Shown: piece after piece, positions 32,316 to 36,084 of the stretch | Layout of the letters: every line of letters begins with the position of its first letter | How positions within the stretch are numbered: the first letter of the stretch is position 1 | Virus record (IMG/VR): IMGVR_UViG_3300042691_017620 | Span: 1 to 36,084 of that record | Reading direction: 5' to 3' (one strand) | From: a virus | DNA length: 36,084 nucleotides | The notes under the pieces: generated by a model | Database searches by the model: none | Told to the model about the DNA's origin: nothing | What the model saw: only the letters and a program-made list of their open reading frames with translations | Program-made: the position numbers and the translations under genes

Positions 32316-32983
32316 TATTCACTCACAGTAATAACACGTTTAAATTCATTCATTAAACCCGATTCAGTAACGTATTCAGCTCTTAGTAATTTTATTTTTC
32401 TTTTGTTATCGTTTAATTCAACTTCATAGTCATAATATGTTTGAGCTTCTTTATTAATTGTTTGTGTAACTCTACTACCATCTTGTAATGTATATGTTGT
32501 AGTAGTTACTAATAAATTTGTATATGTGTCAGAATCAATTTCAATTTTTTCAGCAATTTGATTTTTGGTTGGTTTGGAACTCAAACGAGTAATAGTTTTA
32601 TAATATGCCTTTACATTGCCGGCATCTTGTGACCATACTAATCCACTTTGTGGAGGATTATTGGCGGCACCATTTGCAGCATACTTATCATTAATATATT
32701 TTATTAATGTTCTTTGGTTTAGTGGCCAATCATACTGGGGGTCAATAATGTCATTAAACATCAATACTATCCAATGTTTTTCTGGTGAACCGTAATATTT
32801 GGATGCAATTATTTCAGGTGTATCACCATCTTGAATGTCATACGGATAAAATAAAGAAGAATTTTGCTTTAAACTTTTCTCAAATGCAAACCTAGAAATA
32901 ATATTTGTGACGGTATCATATGCGGATGATCTATCCGAGTTTGTGTATGCGGTGGTTGGAAAGAAATTAAAATATTTTGCCAT
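32315..32983 (-). CDS. 53: Baseplate wedge protein gp53
   Basis: 222 residues (T4 gp53 has about 196). YFNFFPTTAYTNSDRSSAYD is the start. Residues 46-93 hold the family core, DIQDGDTPEIIASKYYGSPE followed by KHWIVLMFNDIIDPQYDWPL, matching T4 gp53 RPEELANAIYGNPQLYWVLL. The core is LysM-like in structure. The C-terminus KIKLLRAEYVTESGLMNEFK is the usual helix that ends gp53. In T4, gp53 binds the inner wedge near gp25 and gp6 and secures wedge-to-hub joining. It follows gp48 with a 1-nt gap. Confidence 0.92.
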   Translation of the reverse strand: MAKYFNFFPTTAYTNSDRSSAYDTVTNIISRFAFEKSLKQNSSLFYPYDIQDGDTPEIIASKYYGSPEKHWIVLMFNDIIDPQYDWPLNQRTLIKYINDKYAANGAANNPPQSGLVWSQDAGNVKAYYKTITRLSSKPTKNQIAEKIEIDSDTYTNLLVTTTTYTLQDGSRVTQTINKEAQTYYDYEVELNDNKRKIKLLRAEYVTESGLMNEFKRVITVSE

Positions 32984-32984
32984 T

Positions 32985-34211
32985 TTATTTCTTTGTCATT
33001 TTGCTGTACAAATCTGAAAGACCATCGCTATAACCAGCATTTCTAGGTTTATAACCATTAGGTCCAAATCTGAAGTTTTGTTTAGTGATAATAACAGTCT
33101 CTTTAAAATTTAAAGTCATTTGTATTGCTGTTGGCATACCTGTGCGACCTAAAGCAGGAGTATCTTCACCTGGCATCTCATATGCAGACCAACCATTCGG
33201 AGCATAATTGACTTGTATGCCTGTCATTACACAACGACCAATCGTAGGTATATTTGGATTAGGTTTACCGCCATAATAGAATTGAATATCAAACTGTGAT
33301 GGTGGAATTAATAACAAACCCGAACTACCAGCATCAATTTCGGGCGCTTGATGAAAACGGAATCTTTCAATAATATTTTGAACTTCTAATGCTTCTCTTT
33401 CATCCCGAGGATAGAACATAAATTCGTAAGAAAACTCACGGAACGAAGGAGATTGATAAATCAATTCTAACATAGGATTATTAACACCACCAAGTGCTAA
33501 AAATGCGCCTGCTGTTGCTGATTGTTCCCCAACTACTTTAGCAAGTGCTTTCTGTCCTATTAATTGAGCGGCAGCAACGATAGCGGTATCGCCTGCACCT
33601 TTACCATCGCTACCTTTCTGTATTGCTTCAATTATAGATTTACCTGCAACCGCTGCTTTACCACCAAGTTCATTACCAAGTTGTAACTCACCGTAACCCT
33701 GAGAGTGATCGAAACTTATTGTATCTGGCATATACAGAACAATAGAATCAGTTGTTTTAACTGTAGTATCTAAGAGAGATTTATATTCAATATCTTTGAC
33801 GCTATCAACATATTGATCTTTGCTAAAAGATTGCTGAGAAACTGATGCAGATGAAGTCCCAAATGATGTGGAAATTTCTTTACCAAATAGTGTTTTACCT
33901 TTAGTGAAACTATTTACGGCAGCATCAATCTTACTGTTAATCTGTGATGCAAAACTTGTACTTGGTTTAGAAGCGCCCTTATAATTTTTCATTACTTCTT
34001 TTTCAGGACTTCTTTGTATTCCTTTAAATTGAGAATTCTTTTGTTGGTGTATATGAAAAATCATATAGTGACCTTTATCATAATTCCCAATGTCAAGAGG
34101 ATATCTAAATGTATTAGTTGTTCCCTCTTTGCTTTCAAAGAGTGGGGATAACGGACCTCTTATATTTTCTTGCTGAGAAATTGTAATATCAGATAAACCG
34201 AAAAATGCCAT
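32985..34211 (-). CDS. 48: Baseplate tail-tube-associated protein gp48
   Basis: 408 residues (T4 gp48 has about 364). FRYPLDIGNYDKGHYMIFHI opens the first domain. A serine/lysine-rich linker (about 70-150), DSIVLYMPDTISFDHSQGYG, an alanine-rich helix (about 180-240) and REFSYEFMFYPRDEREALEV follow. The C-terminus (TIGRCVMTGIQVNYAPNGWS, then PTAIQMTLNFKETVIITKQN) parallels T4 gp48 (GPCQIQSIRFDKTPNG, TFTLEITMREIITLN). gp48 caps the baseplate hub and, with gp54, starts tail-tube polymerisation. First gene of the minus-strand baseplate operon, with CATAAATA 28 nt upstream and an AGGA ribosome site. Confidence 0.85.
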   Translation of the reverse strand: MAFFGLSDITISQQENIRGPLSPLFESKEGTTNTFRYPLDIGNYDKGHYMIFHIHQQKNSQFKGIQRSPEKEVMKNYKGASKPSTSFASQINSKIDAAVNSFTKGKTLFGKEISTSFGTSSASVSQQSFSKDQYVDSVKDIEYKSLLDTTVKTTDSIVLYMPDTISFDHSQGYGELQLGNELGGKAAVAGKSIIEAIQKGSDGKGAGDTAIVAAAQLIGQKALAKVVGEQSATAGAFLALGGVNNPMLELIYQSPSFREFSYEFMFYPRDEREALEVQNIIERFRFHQAPEIDAGSSGLLLIPPSQFDIQFYYGGKPNPNIPTIGRCVMTGIQVNYAPNGWSAYEMPGEDTPALGRTGMPTAIQMTLNFKETVIITKQNFRFGPNGYKPRNAGYSDGLSDLYSKMTKK

Positions 34212-34239
34212 GGTTGTCCTAAGTAGGTTGACTAGATAG

Positions 34240-34247
34240 TATTTATG
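34240..34247 (-). promoter_or_regulatory. Late-promoter-like octamer CATAAATA for the baseplate operon
   Basis: Minus strand CATAAATA, 28 nt before the gp48 ATG at 34211, with AGGA in between at a normal distance. It overlaps the start codon of the divergent gp4 gene on the plus strand. Confidence 0.6.
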
Positions 34248-34676
34248 TCATATAAAGGTAAATTCACACCAAAAAACCCACAAAAATACAAGGGTGATGC
34301 GACCAACATCATCTATCGGTCATCGTGGGAAGTCAAAGTCATGAAATATTTAGATGACCATCCTGATGTCATCTGGTGGGGGTCTGAAGAACTTGTTATA
34401 CCTTATTGGAGTCCAGTTGACAATAAGAAACATCGGTACTTTCCAGACTTTGTGGCCAAGATCAGACAAAAGAATGGTATAATTAAGACCTTTGTAATTG
34501 AAGTTAAACCTGAGGCACAGACTAAACCTCCAACTCAAACACGTAAGACTAAACGTTATCTTCAAGAAGCAGCAACCTATATCGTCAATCAATCAAAGTG
34601 GAAAGCAGCAACCGAGTTCTGCAAAGATCACGGATGGGAATTCCAGGTAATTACTGAAAAGCATCTTGGTATCTGA
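34245..34676 (+). CDS. 4: Head completion protein gp4 (PD-(D/E)XK nuclease fold)
   Basis: 143 residues, the usual size of T4 gp4. YKGKFTPKNPQKYKGD, YRSSWEVKVMKYLD, WWGSEELVIPYWSPVDNKKH and RYFPDFVAKI are family marks. The nuclease-fold residues are Glu29, Asp68 (in PDF) and Glu86-Val-Lys88 (in VIEVKPE), the arrangement of PD-(D/E)XK enzymes. NQSKWKAATEFCKDHGWEF and TEKHL close the protein. gp4 acts on DNA-filled heads before tail joining. The start is chosen because MSYKGKF matches the family N-terminus, although the ribosome site is weak. Divergent from gp48 across 33 nt. Confidence 0.92.
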   Translation: MSYKGKFTPKNPQKYKGDATNIIYRSSWEVKVMKYLDDHPDVIWWGSEELVIPYWSPVDNKKHRYFPDFVAKIRQKNGIIKTFVIEVKPEAQTKPPTQTRKTKRYLQEAATYIVNQSKWKAATEFCKDHGWEFQVITEKHLGI

Positions 34677-34684
34677 GATAAATA
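34677..34684 (+). promoter_or_regulatory. Late-promoter-like octamer GATAAATA
   Basis: Plus strand GATAAATA directly after the gp4 stop and 4 nt before the ATG at 34689. If used as in T4, transcription would begin at about the start codon; otherwise a chance AT-rich match. Confidence 0.45.
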
Positions 34685-34688
34685 CTAA

Positions 34689-35273
34689 ATGGCTACCAAA
34701 ACACTTATAGACAGAATCAAAGACTCTCTTACCAAGAAGGGTTTTGAACCACGTTCCCGTGAAGCACGTAACTGGTTAAAAGCAAAAACTGGCGCATTGA
34801 AACCTACCAAAGGTGATCTAATGCGTGATAGGCAGAGACTCAGAGAAAAGTCCATGATTGGTAGAATGTACTTTTACTTTTATGATCCGAAAACGAAGGA
34901 TACGTTGCCATATTACGATAAGTTCCCATTGGTCATACCAATAGAACGATACCCAGACGGTTTTTTAGGACTTAACTTGCATTATATTAGTCCAAAGCAG
35001 CGTGTACTTCTTTTAGATAAGTTAAGCACATTACTCACTGACCGTAACTATGATGAGAAAACAAGACTCAGAATCAGTTATGATTACCTAGCACGTGCAT
35101 CAAAAATGTATCAGGCTAAACCATGTATCAAACGGTATCTGTTTAGTCATGTGCAATCTAGGTTTTTAGAAATTACAGCAGATGAATGGGATATCGCTGT
35201 CATGTTACCAGTTGAATCATTTGCCAAAGCAAAGAAAAACAAAGTATGGTCAGAATCAGAGGATAAATTTTAA
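34689..35273 (+). CDS. Conserved T4-like protein next to gp4, 194 aa, function uncertain
   Basis: A basic N-terminus (TLIDRIKDSLTKKGFEPRSR, EARNWLKAKTGALKP, GDLMRDRQRLREKSMIGRMY) is followed by FYDPKTKDTLPYYDKFPLVI and FLGLNLHYISPKQRVLLLDK, then a charged helical C-terminal half. The YDPK...LPYYDKFPLV and GLNLHYISPK segments are strongly conserved-looking, so this is a true family, but I cannot name it with certainty. In T4 the gp4 neighbours are gp2 (DNA end protector) and gp3; a gp2-like role is possible from synteny only. The stop overlaps the next ATG by one base (TAATG), coupling it to the gp54-like gene. Confidence 0.55.
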   Translation: MATKTLIDRIKDSLTKKGFEPRSREARNWLKAKTGALKPTKGDLMRDRQRLREKSMIGRMYFYFYDPKTKDTLPYYDKFPLVIPIERYPDGFLGLNLHYISPKQRVLLLDKLSTLLTDRNYDEKTRLRISYDYLARASKMYQAKPCIKRYLFSHVQSRFLEITADEWDIAVMLPVESFAKAKKNKVWSESEDKF

Positions 35274-36001
35274 TGTCGTTTTCACCTAATCTATTTCTAT
35301 CAAACATCAATGGCAAAGGCGGTCCCGCTAGGTCAAATAGGTTTGAAGTTATATTACCTATTCCACCGTATATTGGTCAATCGATAGGAAATTCATTTTT
35401 GGAAAAAGTATTGAACTTTCCAAATTCAGTTTTTTCTGATGTGTCGGACGCAATCAATAGTGCTATAGGTAGTGAGTCTGATCGAATGCAATCATCTAAT
35501 CCGTCAGTGTCTCGATATCTTGCTCTTCAATGTGAATCAGCAGAGTTGCCAGGCCGAACATTAGAAACCGCAGACGCAAGAATATATGGTCCGTCTTTCA
35601 AAGTGCCTTATCGTATGCAGTATTCGGAAACTACATTAACATTTATCTGTACCAATGAATTCTATGAACGTAAATTGTTTGAACGCTGGATGGATGCTAT
35701 CATTCCACCTGACACAAACAATGCTCGTTTTCCAAAAAGTACGGCATCAAGATACTTGACGAATATTCGTGTCATACAATATGACGATATAGTTCGTCAA
35801 ATTTATGCAGTGGATTTGATTGATGCATTCCCAACTGGTATTTCACCTCAAGCATTAAGTTGGGGTGACGATGCATTTCACCGTTTATCAGTTCAATTCA
35901 GTTATCAGAAATATCGTTCTATCTTTGAAGGTAAATATGATATTGGACAAACACTTGCTTCTTTAGGTGGCAGTGCAGCAACAAGATTATTATCATTCTA
36001 A
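35273..36001 (+). CDS. 54: Baseplate tail-tube initiator, gp54-like (gp19 tube fold)
   Basis: 242 residues. SNRFEVILPIP opens the first strand. After a variable 55-residue insert comes ALQCESAELPGRTLETADAR and YRMQYSETTLTFICTNEFYE with RKLFERWMDAI, the tube-fold core also seen in gp19 and gp54 (T4 gp54 SVKMPENRLSYE). The end, DAFPTGISPQALSWGDDAFH followed by RLSVQFSYQKYRS, is the last beta hairpin. It is longer than a typical gp19 tube subunit (about 163 aa) and nearer gp54, which joins gp48 at the base of the tube, so gp54 is preferred. A second tube-like paralogue is the main alternative. Confidence 0.72.
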   Translation: MSFSPNLFLSNINGKGGPARSNRFEVILPIPPYIGQSIGNSFLEKVLNFPNSVFSDVSDAINSAIGSESDRMQSSNPSVSRYLALQCESAELPGRTLETADARIYGPSFKVPYRMQYSETTLTFICTNEFYERKLFERWMDAIIPPDTNNARFPKSTASRYLTNIRVIQYDDIVRQIYAVDLIDAFPTGISPQALSWGDDAFHRLSVQFSYQKYRSIFEGKYDIGQTLASLGGSAATRLLSF

Positions 36002-36014
36002 TTGAGAGGAAATT

Positions 36015-36084
36015 ATGTTACCAAAACTTGATGTACCAATTTATACTATCAAACTCATTTCAAATGGTCAGGATGTTCGCATTC
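36015..36084 (+). CDS. gp26-like baseplate protein, N-terminus only (partial)
   Basis: ATG at 36015 after a good GAGAGGAAA ribosome site, open to the right edge (23 codons). MLPKLDVPIYTIKLISNGQD resembles the LPKLDxPxYxxxLPSxGK start of the T4 baseplate-hub family that includes gp26 in aquatic T4-like phages. Only the N-terminus is visible, so the name rests on this motif and on the gp54-like gene upstream. Confidence 0.6.
   Translation, partial: MLPKLDVPIYTIKLISNGQDVRI

Noticed and set aside
34228-34256. Sigma-70-like promoter TTGACT, 17-nt spacer, TATAAA on the plus strand
   Set aside because: It would start transcription inside gp4, after its conserved N-terminus, so it is probably a chance match in AT-rich DNA; the late box on the other strand fits the context better.
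1-36084. tRNA genes, insertion sequences, attachment sites or auxiliary metabolic genes
   Set aside because: Coding density is almost complete and all frames are accounted for by structural genes; the few gaps (under 90 bp) hold only promoters, ribosome sites or the one terminator.

Overview
This window is part of the structural (late) region of a large T4-superfamily myovirus, of the type found in marine and freshwater plankton phages (cyanophage- or pelagiphage-like). The evidence is a syntenic set of T4-type baseplate genes (gp48, gp53, gp27-like hub, gp5, PAAR tip, gp25, gp6, gp7, gp8) plus gp4, a gp54-like protein and a gp26-like protein. T4-type late-promoter octamers (NATAAATA/ACTAAATA) precede several genes, the DNA is AT-rich, and the fibre proteins are built from the HANAAF/TQNNS repeats and polyglycine modules typical of aquatic T4-like phages. 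No host-specific metabolic gene, tRNA, integrase or mobile element is seen, so the host cannot be fixed from this window.

Layout. Almost everything from 1 to 34211 is on the minus strand and is tightly packed, with TAATG or GTGA overlaps and 1-3 nt gaps. In transcription order (right to left) the baseplate block runs gp48 (32985-34211), gp53, gp27-like hub, gp5 hub/spike without lysozyme, two small unknown proteins, PAAR tip, gp25, gp6, a giant gp7 homologue (1872 aa), a repeat fibre protein ending in a cupredoxin-like domain, an enlarged gp8 (607 aa), a 2388-aa DUF4815-type protein and a small coiled-coil protein. The fibre/adhesin block follows: a 672-aa beta-repeat fibre (8028-10046), a cassette of six small proteins (5705-7992) led by a perfect TATAAATA late promoter, two polyglycine adhesin-like proteins (2904-5705), a 124-aa conserved protein closed by a strong terminator, then a re-initiated unit of two small fibre-associated proteins and a long repeat fibre that runs off the left edge.

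At 34211/34245 transcription diverges. The plus strand carries gp4 (head completion, PD-(D/E)XK nuclease fold), an unrecognised 194-aa protein, a gp54-like baseplate/tube protein and the start of a gp26-like protein, which is cut by the right edge.

How the genes fit together: gp5 plus PAAR form the membrane-piercing tip on the gp27-like hub. gp25/gp6/gp7/gp8/gp53 form the wedges. gp48 and the gp54-like protein start the tail tube. The DUF4815 protein, the repeat fibres and the polyglycine proteins are candidates for peripheral baseplate, fibre and receptor-binding functions. The most notable features are a family of about 70-residue beta modules shared between gp7, gp8 and (diverged) the DUF4815 protein, a cupredoxin-like copper site fused to a fibre, and mosaic repeats in the fibres that look like products of intragenic recombination. 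No stretch over 300 bases lacks a gene. No wholly new multi-gene system is evident; the novelty lies in domain architectures.
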